A DNA stretch of 64,000 nt, taken from Streptomyces glaucescens. Its GTDB lineage: Bacteria; Actinomycetota; Actinomycetes; Streptomycetales; Streptomycetaceae. The position numbers and the translations under genes were made by a program. Below, piece after piece: positions 10,215 to 18,496 of this stretch. Positions within the stretch are counted from its first letter, which is position 1. Every line of letters starts with the position of its first letter. The stretch covers positions 4,357,501 to 4,421,500 of the forward strand of contig NZ_CP009438.1 in NCBI RefSeq assembly GCF_000761215.1, in the 5' to 3' direction. Below the pieces are notes generated by a model. It ran no database searches. It had not been told where the DNA came from and saw only the letters and a program-made list of their open reading frames with translations.

Positions 10215-10244
10215 AACAACGAGTGGCGCGGTACTTCGGTTACG
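10215..10244 (-). promoter_or_regulatory. candidate sigma-BldN promoter of rsbN
   Basis: On the minus strand CGTAACC (10244-10238) and CGTTGTT (10221-10215) are 16 bp apart, about 130 bp upstream of the rsbN start. This fits my memory of the BldN promoter pattern (CGTAAC and CGTTG) seen at chaplin and rodlin genes. Known biology places rsbN in the BldN regulon, which gives a negative feedback loop. Confidence 0.65.
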
Positions 10245-10327
10245 GACGGCGGAGGAGCGGTCCGGGAAGTCAACGGACTTTCACCGAGGGTGAGTTGGGG
10301 ACAGCGGAGGGTCGCGTGTGCGGGGGG

Positions 10328-11098
10328 TCAGCGCGCGTCGTCCGGGAGGAGCCGGGCGAGGGTGCGTACGGCGCGGTACTGGAGGGTCTTGATGGCGCCC
10401 TCGTTCTTGCCCATGACGCGGGCGGTCTCGGCCACCGAGAGGCCCTGGAGGAAGCGGAGCGTCACGCACTCCTGCTGCTGGGGGTTGAGCCGCCGTACGG
10501 CGTCGAGGAGGGCGGCGTTGGAGAGGGACTCGAGGACGGACTCCTCGGGGGAGCGCTCGACCTCGTTGGCGTCGAGCATCTCGCCGGTGGTCACTTCGAG
10601 CCGGAAGCGGCTCGACTTGAAGTGGTCGGCGACCAGGTTGCGGGCGATCGTGACCAGCCAGGCGCCGAAGTCGCGGCCCTGCCAGGTGAAGGTGCCGATG
10701 CGGCGCAGGGCGCGCAGAAAGGTCTCGCTGGTCAGGTCCTCGGCGGTCGCCTTGCCCCCCACGCGGTAGTAGATGTACCGGTAGACGGTGTCGCTGTACT
10801 GGTCGTAGAGGCGGCCGAACGCCTCCGCCTCGCCGGACTGGGCGCGCTCGACGAGGTCCATCATGCGGGCGCTGTCGCTGTCGGCGGCCGGGCGGCGCGC
10901 GGTGGCGGCGCCCGTGGAACGTCCTCGTCTGCCGACCGCGGCGCCGCCTTCGGCCAGTGCGTAGCACGGGCCGACGGGCGCGGCGGAGGCGAAGGCGGGG
11001 ACGGCGTACGCGGTGGGGACGAAGTCGCGCAGCAGTCCTTGGACCGTCGCGCGCAGCGTAGCCAGGCCCGAGGCGTCAACCCCGACGTGTGGGTACAC
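10328..11098 (-). CDS. bldN: BldN, developmental ECF sigma factor made as a pro-protein
   Basis: 256 residues. The N-terminal extension (about 1-86, starting MYPHVGVDASGLATLRATVQ) is the pro-sequence removed in S. coelicolor and is characteristic of BldN. Sigma region 2 follows (MMDLVERAQSGEAEAFGRLY to about 165, with DLTSETFLRALRRI and the GAWLVTIARNLVADHFK block). Region 4 lies at the C-terminus (LNPQQQECVTLRFLQGLS to the AIKTLQYRAVRTLARLL helix). BldN drives chaplin and rodlin genes during aerial growth. GTG at 11098 is preceded by GGGAG. RsbN is encoded just downstream. Confidence 0.95.
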   Translation of the reverse strand: MYPHVGVDASGLATLRATVQGLLRDFVPTAYAVPAFASAAPVGPCYALAEGGAAVGRRGRSTGAATARRPAADSDSARMMDLVERAQSGEAEAFGRLYDQYSDTVYRYIYYRVGGKATAEDLTSETFLRALRRIGTFTWQGRDFGAWLVTIARNLVADHFKSSRFRLEVTTGEMLDANEVERSPEESVLESLSNAALLDAVRRLNPQQQECVTLRFLQGLSVAETARVMGKNEGAIKTLQYRAVRTLARLLPDDAR

Positions 11099-11597
11099 GG
11101 GACTCCCAGAGGCAGAGCTTCCATCACGTGCAGTGCGGAACCTTTCACCCGTCGTAGCGACGGAGCGGTACCGGATTGCGTCTGAGGAGAATAACGCTTC
11201 GTACAGGCGCCGCTACACCCAGTTGCTCAAATCATCGATTACGTCGCTTCCGTAACCGATTGACGACTACTCAAGTTCCGCAGAGTGATCGATTGCTGAC
11301 CGGAAGGGTTCGGATTCCGGGTGGGTCGGAGACGGGTTGTGGCCGGGTGCGGTAAGGGGGGACTGGCCGGGCGTGCGGGTGGGTACGACTCGTGGATTGG
11401 CCCGCCCGGCGGGGCGTGTCGGCCGGACCGGCCGGGCCGGCCGGGCGGTGCCCACGGCTGACGGACGCGGTTGACGGGCGCGGTTGACGGGCGCGGCTGA
11501 CGGGCCGGGGAAGCGGAGGCAGGGGAGGGCGTGGGGGAGGGGCGCCGGGGAGGGATGCGGGGGAGGGGCCGGCCCGGGTGATCGCCGGCGGGCCCCG
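11099..11597 (-). other. long upstream region of bldN
   Basis: About 500 bases without a convincing gene. The half nearest bldN (about 11100-11300) is less GC-rich than its surroundings and should hold the bldN promoter and BldD-type control sites; I could not identify a convincing BldD box. The outer half is low-complexity GGCCGG-type sequence with a 13-bp tandem repeat at 11455-11506. Confidence 0.6.
11455..11506. repeat. four-copy 13-bp tandem repeat
   Basis: Four adjacent copies of a 13-bp unit close to CGGTTGACGGGCG at 11455, 11468, 11481 and 11494. The first and last copies differ at one to three positions. It lies between the HAD-IB gene and bldN. Confidence 0.85.
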
Positions 11598-12503
11598 TCA
11601 GCGGCGGCGGCGGTGCAGGGCGATGGCCGCGGCCGTGCCGCCCGCGACCGCGCCGACGCCCGCCGCGGCGGGGATGCCGACCCTGGCCGCCTTGCGGCCG
11701 GTGCGGTAGTCGCGCAGCCGCCAGTCCATCTCGCGGGCGTGCCTGCGCAGTTTGCTGTCGGGGTTGATCGCGTACGGGTGGCCGACGAGCGAGAGCATGG
11801 GGATGTCGTTGTGCGAGTCGCTGTACGCGGCGCAGCGGGACAGGTCGAGGCCCTCGGCGACGGCCAGCGCGCGCACCGCCTCCGCCTTGGCGGGGCCGTG
11901 CAGGGGCTCGCCGACCAGCTTCCCGGTGTAGACGCCGTCGACGGACTCGGCGACGGTGCCCAGCGCGCCGGTCAGGCCCAGGCGGCGGGCGATCACCTGG
12001 GCGATCTCCACGGGGGCGGCGGTGACCAGCCACACCCGCTGGCCGGCGTCCAGGTGGGCCTGGGCGAGCGCCCGGGTGCCCGGCCAGATCCGCTCGGCCA
12101 TGTACTCGTCGTAGATCTCCTCGCCGATCGTCCGCAGCTCGGCGACGCGGTGGCCCTTGACGATGGAGAGCGCCGAGTCGCGGGCGTCCTGCATGTGCTC
12201 GGGGTCCTCGACGCCTGCGAGCCGGAACCACGCCTGCTGCCAGGCGAACCGGGCGAGGTCGCGGGTCTCGAAGAACTTGCGCTTGTACAGGCCCCGGCCG
12301 AAGTGGAACAGTGCGGCGCCCTGCATGACGGTGTTGTCCAGGTCGAAGAAGGCGGCGGCCTGTTCGTCGCCGGGCACCGGGAAGGGCGGTTCCGGGGAGA
12401 CCTCGGCGGACTTGCGGGCGGCCTCCGCCGAGGCCTCGCCTGCCAACACGCTCCGCGCCGTGGCGGAGCGCCTGCGGGGGGTGAGCCATCCGAGAGCGGC
12501 CAT
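11598..12503 (-). CDS. HAD-IB family hydrolase with C-terminal membrane segment
   Basis: 301 residues, SerB/CicA-like HAD subfamily IB. Motif I is FFDLDNTVMQG with Asp54 and Asp56. Motif II is WLVTAAP near residue 155, and motif IV is AAYSDSHNDIPML near 215. A Gly/Ala-rich hydrophobic segment at about 275-297 ends in HRRRR and probably anchors it to the membrane. Related proteins dephosphorylate phosphoserine or lipid-like phosphates; the substrate here is unknown. The start at 12503 gives MAALGWLTPRRRS. It is divergent from the glutaredoxin-like gene by 113 bp. Confidence 0.82.
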   Translation of the reverse strand: MAALGWLTPRRRSATARSVLAGEASAEAARKSAEVSPEPPFPVPGDEQAAAFFDLDNTVMQGAALFHFGRGLYKRKFFETRDLARFAWQQAWFRLAGVEDPEHMQDARDSALSIVKGHRVAELRTIGEEIYDEYMAERIWPGTRALAQAHLDAGQRVWLVTAAPVEIAQVIARRLGLTGALGTVAESVDGVYTGKLVGEPLHGPAKAEAVRALAVAEGLDLSRCAAYSDSHNDIPMLSLVGHPYAINPDSKLRRHAREMDWRLRDYRTGRKAARVGIPAAAGVGAVAGGTAAAIALHRRRR

Positions 12504-12616
12504 GGCGTGAGCATAGCCAGTCCGGCCGGAGGTTCCGTCCGGTGCCGGGAGCGCGGGCGCGGACCGCGCGCGAGCGGGACGTACGGGACGGGCCGGGGAG
12601 CGGGAGAATGGCCGGT

Positions 12617-12895
12617 ATGAGTCCCATCTTCCGGCGCGGCTCCGCGCCCGCCCCCCAGGACCGTCTGGTCACCCTGATCCGCAAGCCCGGCTGCCATCTG
12701 TGTGATGACGCACAGATCGTCATCGAGAAGGTCTGCGGGGAGCTGGGTGTGCCGTGGGAGCAGAAGGACATCACGCAGGACGCTGACCTGCACGATCGCT
12801 ACTGGGAGCAGATCCCGGTGGTGCTGGTGGACGGGGCTCGGCACACGTTCTGGCGGGTGGATGAACAGCGGCTTCGAAAGGCGCTGACGGCTTAG
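12617..12895 (+). CDS. glutaredoxin-family thiol-disulfide protein
   Basis: A 92-residue thioredoxin-fold protein. The redox motif is KPGCHLCDD with Cys26 and Cys29. IPVVLVDG near residue 75 holds the cis-proline strand typical of glutaredoxins. It belongs to the DUF836-like group of short glutaredoxins found upstream of rex in Streptomyces. It probably reduces disulfides in the cytoplasm using mycothiol or another donor, which is inference. The ATG at 12617 (MSPIFRRGS) is the last sensible start before the fold. Confidence 0.84.
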   Translation: MSPIFRRGSAPAPQDRLVTLIRKPGCHLCDDAQIVIEKVCGELGVPWEQKDITQDADLHDRYWEQIPVVLVDGARHTFWRVDEQRLRKALTA

Positions 12896-12990
12896 GATCG
12901 ATGGCTGTAGTGGTCTCGGGGGCGTAGATCGTGAGGAAGGTAATCGGTCGTGACCCCCGTCACGTTGGCCGGGCAAATCGGACACCATCT

Positions 12991-13019
12991 TTGTGCACGC
13001 GTTCACAAAGACATAGCCT
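12991..13019 (+). promoter_or_regulatory. rex promoter with Rex operator (ROP)
   Basis: The 16-mer TGTGCACGCGTTCACA at 12992-13007 matches the Rex operator of S. coelicolor (TGTGAACGCGTTCACA) except for one base. It overlaps a candidate -35 TTGTGC (12991-12996) with a -10 TAGCCT 17 bp away (13014-13019). Rex bound here would block RNA polymerase until NADH rises, giving autoregulation of the rex-hem operon. Confidence 0.85.
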
Positions 13020-13084
13020 GCTTCCGACGGGGCGGTCTGGGGACGTACGACCGCCTGCAGCCCCGCTCTACCCGCAGGAGCACC

Positions 13085-13846
13085 GTGGCAACTGGCCGAA
13101 CTCACCGACCGGCGACCCGTAGCCGAGGGATTCCCGAGGCCACCGTCGCCCGGCTTCCGCTGTACCTCCGCGCCCTGACCGCTCTCTCCGAGCGCTCGGT
13201 GCCGACCGTCTCCTCCGAGGAGCTGGCGGCGGCGGCCGGGGTCAACTCCGCGAAGCTGCGCAAGGACTTCTCGTACCTGGGCTCCTACGGGACGCGTGGC
13301 GTGGGCTACGACGTCGAGTATCTCGTGTACCAGATCTCCCGCGAACTGGGGCTCACCCAGGACTGGCCGGTTGTGATCGTCGGTATCGGAAACCTCGGCG
13401 CCGCGCTCGCCAACTACGGCGGGTTCGCCTCCCGCGGCTTCCGGGTCGCCGCGCTGATCGACGCCGACCCGAACATGGCCGGGAAGCCCGTCGCCGGGAT
13501 CCCGGTGCAGCACACCGATGAGCTGGAGAGGATCATCCAGGACAACGGTGTGTCGATCGGTGTGATCGCCACCCCCGCCGGTGCCGCGCAGCAGGTGTGC
13601 GACCGGCTGGTCGCCGCCGGGGTGACCTCCATCCTGAACTTCGCGCCGACCGTGCTGTCCGTCCCGGACGGCGTCGACGTGCGCAAGGTCGACCTCTCGA
13701 TCGAACTCCAGATCCTCGCCTTCCACGAGCAGCGCAAGGCCGGCGAGGAGGCCGCGGGCGAGGCCGCCGTGCCGGCCGCCGCGGGCCGCGGCGACTCCGC
13801 CGACCAGGGACCCGACGGGGACGTACCCGCCGTGATGCCGGCATGA
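13085..13846 (+). CDS. rex: redox-sensing transcriptional repressor Rex
   Basis: 253 residues. The N-terminal winged helix (about 15-85) carries RSRGIPEATVARLPLYLRAL and SSEELAAAAGVNSAKLRKDFSYLG. The Rossmann domain (about 90-210) has VVIVGIGNLGAALANYGGF as the NAD(H) loop and DADPNMAGKPVAG. A swapped C-terminal helix follows (LSIELQILAFHEQRK), then a disordered tail. Rex senses the NADH/NAD+ ratio and represses respiratory genes. The GTG at 13085 follows GCAGGAG; starts further left lie in the promoter. Its stop overlaps the hemA start by 4 bp. Confidence 0.96.
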   Translation: MATGRTHRPATRSRGIPEATVARLPLYLRALTALSERSVPTVSSEELAAAAGVNSAKLRKDFSYLGSYGTRGVGYDVEYLVYQISRELGLTQDWPVVIVGIGNLGAALANYGGFASRGFRVAALIDADPNMAGKPVAGIPVQHTDELERIIQDNGVSIGVIATPAGAAQQVCDRLVAAGVTSILNFAPTVLSVPDGVDVRKVDLSIELQILAFHEQRKAGEEAAGEAAVPAAAGRGDSADQGPDGDVPAVMPA

Positions 13847-15552
13847 GCCTCCTCGTGGTGGGGCTGAGCCACCGCAGCGCCCCGGTCAGCGTGCTGGAGC
13901 GGGCGGCGCTGAGCGCGGACGCCCAGATCAAGCTGGCGCAGGACACCGTCGCCGCCGAACCGGCCGCCGAGGCCGCCGTGCTGGCCACCTGCAACCGCAT
14001 CGAGCTGTACGCCGACGTGGACAAGTTCCACGCCGGTGTCGCCGAGCTGTCCACGCTGCTCGCCCGGCACAGCGGCGTCGGGCTCGACGAGCTGACCCCC
14101 TATCTCTACGTGCACTACGAGGACCGGGCCGTCCACCACCTCTTCTCGGTGGCCTGCGGACTGGACTCCATGGTCGTCGGCGAGGGCCAGATCCTCGGCC
14201 AGATCAAGGACTCGCTGGCCCGCGCCCAGGAGCTGCACACCGCCGGCAGGCTGATCAACGACCTGTTCCAGCAGGCCCTGCGGGTCGGCAAGCGGGCGCA
14301 CTCCGAGACCGGGATCGACCGCGCCGGGCAGTCCCTGGTCACCTTCGGCCTGGAGCAGCTCGCCGCGGGCGGGCCGGTCGAGGACTGGGCGCGCGGCAAG
14401 AAGGCGCTGGTCATCGGCGCCGGTTCGATGTCCTCGCTGGCCGCCGCGACGCTCGCCCGGGCCGGTGTCGCCGAGGTCGTCGTCGCCAACCGCACCCAGG
14501 AGCGCGCCGAGCGGCTGGCCCAGATCCTCACCGAGGCCGACGACGCGCGGGTGCTCGCCCGCGCGGTGCCGATGGACGCGGTGCCGGACGAGCTGACACG
14601 TGCCGACCTCGCCGTCTCCTGCACCGGCGCGACCGGGCTGGTGCTCGGCGCCGAGGCGGTCGCCGCCGCGGTGCGGGGCCGCACCGGCCAGGCGGTCGCC
14701 GAGCCGGCCGGTGAGCGCCGTACGGCCGACCGGCCGGCGGAGACCCGCCCCACCCCGCTGCCGCCCACCAGCGTCGGCACCGAGGAGGGGTGCCCGCTGG
14801 ACCTGCCCGCCGCCGCGCCCGGTTTCTCCGTCATGGGCGAGGCCGCCGTGGCCGGGATGGACGCCGCGACGCTGGAGCAGCACGCCGCGTGGGTCGCCGC
14901 GGCCCCGGCGGAGCGGCGCGAGGCCGCCCGGCGGACGCCCGGCGCGGACGCCGAGCTGATCGGCGCGCTCGCCGCGACGGTGGCGACCGTCGGCCGGATC
15001 CCCGAGCGGCGCCGGCCCGAACCGGTGGCGGCCGAGCGCCCCGAGCCCGTGCTCTTCCTCCTCGACCTCGCCATGCCGCGCGACATCGACGCGGCCGTGC
15101 ACCGGCTCGCCGGGGTGCGGCTGGTCGACATCGAGTCGCTGGCGGACGCCTCCGCCGACGCGCCGATGGCGGCCGACGTCGACCAGGTCCGCCGTATCGT
15201 TTCTGACGAGGTGGCGGCCTTCGGCGCGGCCCAGCGGGCCGCCCACATCACGCCGACCGTCGTCGCGCTGCGCACGATGGCCGCCGATGTCGTCGCCAGT
15301 GAGATCGCCCGGCTGTACGGGCGGCTGCCCGGCCTCGACGACAAGCAGCGCAGCGAGATCCGGCAGACCGTGCACCGGGTCGTCGACAAGCTGCTGCACG
15401 CGCCGACCGTACGGGTCAAGCAGCTCGCGGCCGAGCCCGGCGGCGCCGGATACGCGGACGCGCTGCGCACCCTGTTCGACCTCGACCAGGAGACGGTGGC
15501 CTCCGTCTCGCGAGCCGAGGACAGCACCGAGAAGAACCGAGGGCCACGATGA
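13843..15552 (+). CDS. hemA: glutamyl-tRNA reductase
   Basis: HemA makes glutamate-1-semialdehyde from glutamyl-tRNA with NADPH, the first committed step of tetrapyrrole synthesis. The nucleophile is Cys50 in VLATCNRIELY. The catalytic domain has GEGQILGQIKDSL, the NADPH domain KALVIGAGSMSSLAAATLA near residue 185, and the C-terminal dimer helix is visible. At 569 residues it is about 150 longer than E. coli HemA. The extra sequence (about 285-400, Ala/Pro-rich) splits the NADPH domain before EPVLFLLDLAMPRDID, as in other Streptomyces. ATG overlaps the rex stop (ATGA). Confidence 0.95.
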   Translation: MSLLVVGLSHRSAPVSVLERAALSADAQIKLAQDTVAAEPAAEAAVLATCNRIELYADVDKFHAGVAELSTLLARHSGVGLDELTPYLYVHYEDRAVHHLFSVACGLDSMVVGEGQILGQIKDSLARAQELHTAGRLINDLFQQALRVGKRAHSETGIDRAGQSLVTFGLEQLAAGGPVEDWARGKKALVIGAGSMSSLAAATLARAGVAEVVVANRTQERAERLAQILTEADDARVLARAVPMDAVPDELTRADLAVSCTGATGLVLGAEAVAAAVRGRTGQAVAEPAGERRTADRPAETRPTPLPPTSVGTEEGCPLDLPAAAPGFSVMGEAAVAGMDAATLEQHAAWVAAAPAERREAARRTPGADAELIGALAATVATVGRIPERRRPEPVAAERPEPVLFLLDLAMPRDIDAAVHRLAGVRLVDIESLADASADAPMAADVDQVRRIVSDEVAAFGAAQRAAHITPTVVALRTMAADVVASEIARLYGRLPGLDDKQRSEIRQTVHRVVDKLLHAPTVRVKQLAAEPGGAGYADALRTLFDLDQETVASVSRAEDSTEKNRGPR

Positions 15553-16544
15553 GTGAGAAGGCGCTGAGGCTCGGGACCAGGCGGAGCAAGCTCGCCATGG
15601 CCCAGTCCGGGCAGGTGGCGGAGGCCGTCAGCCAGGTGACCGGCCGGCCTGTCGAGCTGGTCGAGATCACCACCTACGGGGATGTGTCCCGTGAGGCGCT
15701 GGCGCAGATCGGCGGCACGGGCGTGTTCGTGACCGCGTTGCGCGACGCGCTGGTGCGGGGCGAGGTCGACTTCGCGGTGCACTCGCTGAAGGACCTGCCG
15801 ACCACGCAGCCCGCGGAGCTGGTCCTGGCCGCCGTACCGGTGCGCGAGGACCCGCGCGACGCGATCGTCGCCAGGGACGCCCTGAAGTTCACCGACCTGC
15901 CGCGCGGGGCGCGCATCGGCACCGGTTCGCCGCGCCGCATGGCGCAGCTGAACGCGTACGCCCGCGCCCACGGACTCGACATCGAGTGCGTGGCGATCCG
16001 CGGGAACGTCGACACCCGGATCGGCTACGTCCGCAACGGCGAGCTGGATGCCGTCGTGCTGGCCGCCGCCGGACTGAACCGGATCGGCCGCAGCGACGAA
16101 GCGACCGACTACCTGTCGGTCGACACCGTTCTGCCCGCCCCCGGCCAGGGGGCCCTGGCGATCGAGTGCACCGCGGACGACGCGGACCTCATCGCCGCGC
16201 TCGGCGAACTCGACGACCCGCTCACCCGGGCCGCCGTGACCGCCGAGCGGTCCCTGCTCGCCGCCCTGGAGGCCGGCTGCAGCGCCCCCGTGGGCGCGCT
16301 GGCCGACCTTCCCCCACTCTCGGGTCCGCTCGAGCGGGGGAACCCCCATGCCGACGAGCAGACTGTCAAGGAAATGCGCCTGCGCGGCGTCGTCGGCACG
16401 ACCGACGGCACCTCGCTGGTGCAGCTGTCCACCACCGGTCCCGTGCCCCAGACGCACGACCAGGCAGTGGCGCTCGGCCGTGACCTCGCGGCCCGGATGC
16501 TTGCCCAGGGCGCGGCCGGTCTGATGGGGGAGCGAGCACAGTGA
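15549..16544 (+). CDS. hemC: hydroxymethylbilane synthase (porphobilinogen deaminase)
   Basis: 331 residues. It joins four porphobilinogens into hydroxymethylbilane. LRLGTRRSKLAMAQSGQVA opens domain 1, and DFAVHSLKDLP and RGARIGTGSPRR carry substrate-binding Arg, Lys and Asp residues. LEAGCSAPVGA near residue 240 holds the cysteine that carries the dipyrromethane cofactor. An insertion of about 15 residues after that (PLSGPLERGNPHADEQ) is typical of Streptomyces. ATGA overlap with hemA and GTGA overlap with hemD show translational coupling. Confidence 0.96.
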   Translation: MSEKALRLGTRRSKLAMAQSGQVAEAVSQVTGRPVELVEITTYGDVSREALAQIGGTGVFVTALRDALVRGEVDFAVHSLKDLPTTQPAELVLAAVPVREDPRDAIVARDALKFTDLPRGARIGTGSPRRMAQLNAYARAHGLDIECVAIRGNVDTRIGYVRNGELDAVVLAAAGLNRIGRSDEATDYLSVDTVLPAPGQGALAIECTADDADLIAALGELDDPLTRAAVTAERSLLAALEAGCSAPVGALADLPPLSGPLERGNPHADEQTVKEMRLRGVVGTTDGTSLVQLSTTGPVPQTHDQAVALGRDLAARMLAQGAAGLMGERAQ

Positions 16545-18256
16545 GCCCCACCACCCTTCCCGCCTGTCCCGACCACGGGCACGTCACCTTCCTGGGTGCC
16601 GGACCCGGAGACCCGGGGCTGCTGACCCTGCGCGCCGTGGAGGCGCTGGCCAGCGCGGACGTCCTCGTCGCCGAGCACGAGGTGCTCGACGTCGTGCGCG
16701 TCCACGCCCGGCCGGGCGTCGCCGTCGTCAACACGGATCCGGACCCCGCGGGTCCGTCCGCGGACCGGCTTCCGGGCACAGGCACGCCTCAGCTCACGGT
16801 GGTTGACGGCACGTCAACACCCGTCGCCGCACCCGCAGAACGGGATGCCGCACATCTTGTCATGGAGGCCGCGCGGGGCGGCAGGCGGGTCGTGCGTGCC
16901 GTCTCCGGCGACCCCGGACTCGACGCGTACGCCGCCGAGGAGATGCTCGCCTGCGCCGCCGCTGGGGTCCCCTTCGAGGTGGTCCCCGGGGTCGCCGCCG
17001 CCGTCGGCGTGCCCGCCTACGCGGGTGTGCCGCTGCGCGACGCCGACGGCGCGGACGTGCGGTTCGTCGACGCGCGCACGGCGTCCGACCGGTGCTGGAC
17101 CGAGGTGGGCGCCTCCGACGGGACGGTCGTGGTGTCCACGACGCTCGACTCCGTGGCCGCCGCCGCGGGCGAGCTGGTCGCCGCCGGCCGCAAGCCCGAC
17201 ACCCCGCTGACGGTGACCGTCGCCGGCACCACCACCCGGCAGCGCACCTGGACGGCGACCCTCGGCACCATCGCCCAGACGCTGAAGCAGGCCAAGGTGC
17301 TGCCCTCGCCCGAGGGCGGCCGGCCGGTGATAGCCGTGGTCGGTGAGCGCAGCGCCGCCGCCCGGCGTGACCAGCTCTCGTGGTTCGAGTCCAAGCCGCT
17401 GTTCGGCTGGAAGGTGCTCGTGCCGCGCACGAAGGAGCAGGCGGCGTCGCTCTCCGACCAGCTGCGGTCCTACGGTGCCGTGCCGCACGAGGTGCCGACC
17501 ATCGCGGTCGAGCCGCCGCGCACGCCCCAGCAGATGGAGCGGGCGGTCAAGGGCCTGGTCACCGGCCGCTACGAGTGGATCGCCTTCACCTCGGTGAACG
17601 CGGTCAAGGCCGTCCGGGAGAAGTTCGAGGAGTACGGGCTCGACGCGCGTGCCTTCGCCGGGATCAAGGTCGCCGCGGTCGGCGAGCAGACCGCCAAGGC
17701 GCTGATCGCCTTCGGCGTGAAGCCCGACCTGGTGCCCAGCGGCGAGCAGTCGGCCGCCGGACTCCTGGAGGACTGGCCGCCCTACGACCCGGTCTTCGAC
17801 CCGATCGACCGCGTCTTCCTGCCGCGCGCCGACATCGCCACCGAGACCCTGGTCGCCGGGCTCATCGAGCTGGGCTGGGAGGTCGACGACGTCACCGCCT
17901 ACCGGACCGTGCGCGCCTCGCCGCCGCCGGCCGAGACGCGGGAGGCGATCAAGGGCGGCGGTTTCGACGCGGTGCTGTTCACGTCGTCGTCGACCGTGCG
18001 GAACCTGGTCGGCATCGCCGGCAAGCCGCACAACGTGACCGTCATCGCCTGCATCGGGCCCGCCACGGCGAAGACCGCCGAGGAGCACGGGCTGCGGGTC
18101 GACGTGATGGCGCCCGAACCGTCCGTGCACAAGCTCGCCGAGGCGCTGGCCGAGTTCGGCATGCGCCGCCGGGCCGCCGCCCTGGAGGCCGGCGACCCGG
18201 TGACCCGGCCGAGCGAGCGGCGTCCGGGGGCGCGCAGGCGGCGTACGACGACCTGA
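16541..18256 (+). CDS. hemD: fused uroporphyrinogen-III methyltransferase-like / uroporphyrinogen-III synthase
   Basis: 571 residues, two domains. The first (about 1-265) is a SUMT/CobA-like methylase: HVTFLGAGPGDPGLLTLRAVEAL, VRAVSGDPG and PFEVVPGVAAAVGVPAYAGVPL. The second (about 280-550) is HemD, from KVLVPRTKEQAASLSDQLRSYG to FTSSSTVRNLVG and CIGPATAKTAEEHGL, which closes and inverts ring D. The methylase part lacks the long full-length CobA pattern in its middle, so its activity is less certain than that of HemD. GTG at 16541 overlaps the hemC stop. A terminator follows at 18269. Confidence 0.92.
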   Translation: MSPTTLPACPDHGHVTFLGAGPGDPGLLTLRAVEALASADVLVAEHEVLDVVRVHARPGVAVVNTDPDPAGPSADRLPGTGTPQLTVVDGTSTPVAAPAERDAAHLVMEAARGGRRVVRAVSGDPGLDAYAAEEMLACAAAGVPFEVVPGVAAAVGVPAYAGVPLRDADGADVRFVDARTASDRCWTEVGASDGTVVVSTTLDSVAAAAGELVAAGRKPDTPLTVTVAGTTTRQRTWTATLGTIAQTLKQAKVLPSPEGGRPVIAVVGERSAAARRDQLSWFESKPLFGWKVLVPRTKEQAASLSDQLRSYGAVPHEVPTIAVEPPRTPQQMERAVKGLVTGRYEWIAFTSVNAVKAVREKFEEYGLDARAFAGIKVAAVGEQTAKALIAFGVKPDLVPSGEQSAAGLLEDWPPYDPVFDPIDRVFLPRADIATETLVAGLIELGWEVDDVTAYRTVRASPPPAETREAIKGGGFDAVLFTSSSTVRNLVGIAGKPHNVTVIACIGPATAKTAEEHGLRVDVMAPEPSVHKLAEALAEFGMRRRAAALEAGDPVTRPSERRPGARRRRTTT

Positions 18257-18268
18257 CCCACGCGGATA

Positions 18269-18298
18269 CGGCCCGCACCGTGCACCCGGTGCGGGCCG
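18269..18298. terminator. terminator between hemD and the DUF397 gene
   Basis: A perfect 12-bp stem (CGGCCCGCACCG with CGGTGCGGGCCG) with a TGCACC loop, between two convergent genes. Confidence 0.9.
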
Positions 18299-18313
18299 CG
18301 CGTGTCGACTCCG

Positions 18314-18496
18314 TCAGTGCGCGGCGGCGTACGGCAGGAAGCTCGCCCACGTGGTGGGGGTGAGCGCGAGGCGGGGGCCGTCGGGGTTCTTGGAGTCGCG
18401 GACGAGGACGTGGCTCTCGTCGTCCGGGATAGCCACCTCGACGCAGTCGGGGCCGCTGGACGTGCTGTAGCTGCTCTTTATCCACTCCAGCTTCAT
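18314..18496 (-). CDS. DUF397 small protein (Scr2 type)
   Basis: A 60-residue protein of the DUF397 family. Typical family marks are WIKSSYSTSSGPDCVEVA, VLVRDSKNPDGP and the ending LTPTTWASFL. DUF397 proteins are encoded next to XRE regulators in Streptomyces and are thought to bind and modulate them, like Scr2 with Scr1 or AbaA-like proteins with WhiJ. Its ATG overlaps the stop of the XRE gene by 4 bp, so the pair is translationally coupled. Confidence 0.9.
   Translation of the reverse strand: MKLEWIKSSYSTSSGPDCVEVAIPDDESHVLVRDSKNPDGPRLALTPTTWASFLPYAAAH

Noticed and set aside
11260..11272. TGACGACTACTCA as a BldD box for bldN
   Set aside because: Only the outer bases fit the BldD consensus as I know it; not enough to call.
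12950..13084. 45-codon N-terminal extension of Rex
   Set aside because: It covers the promoter and Rex operator; the GTG at 13085 has a proper ribosome site and matches known Rex N-termini.
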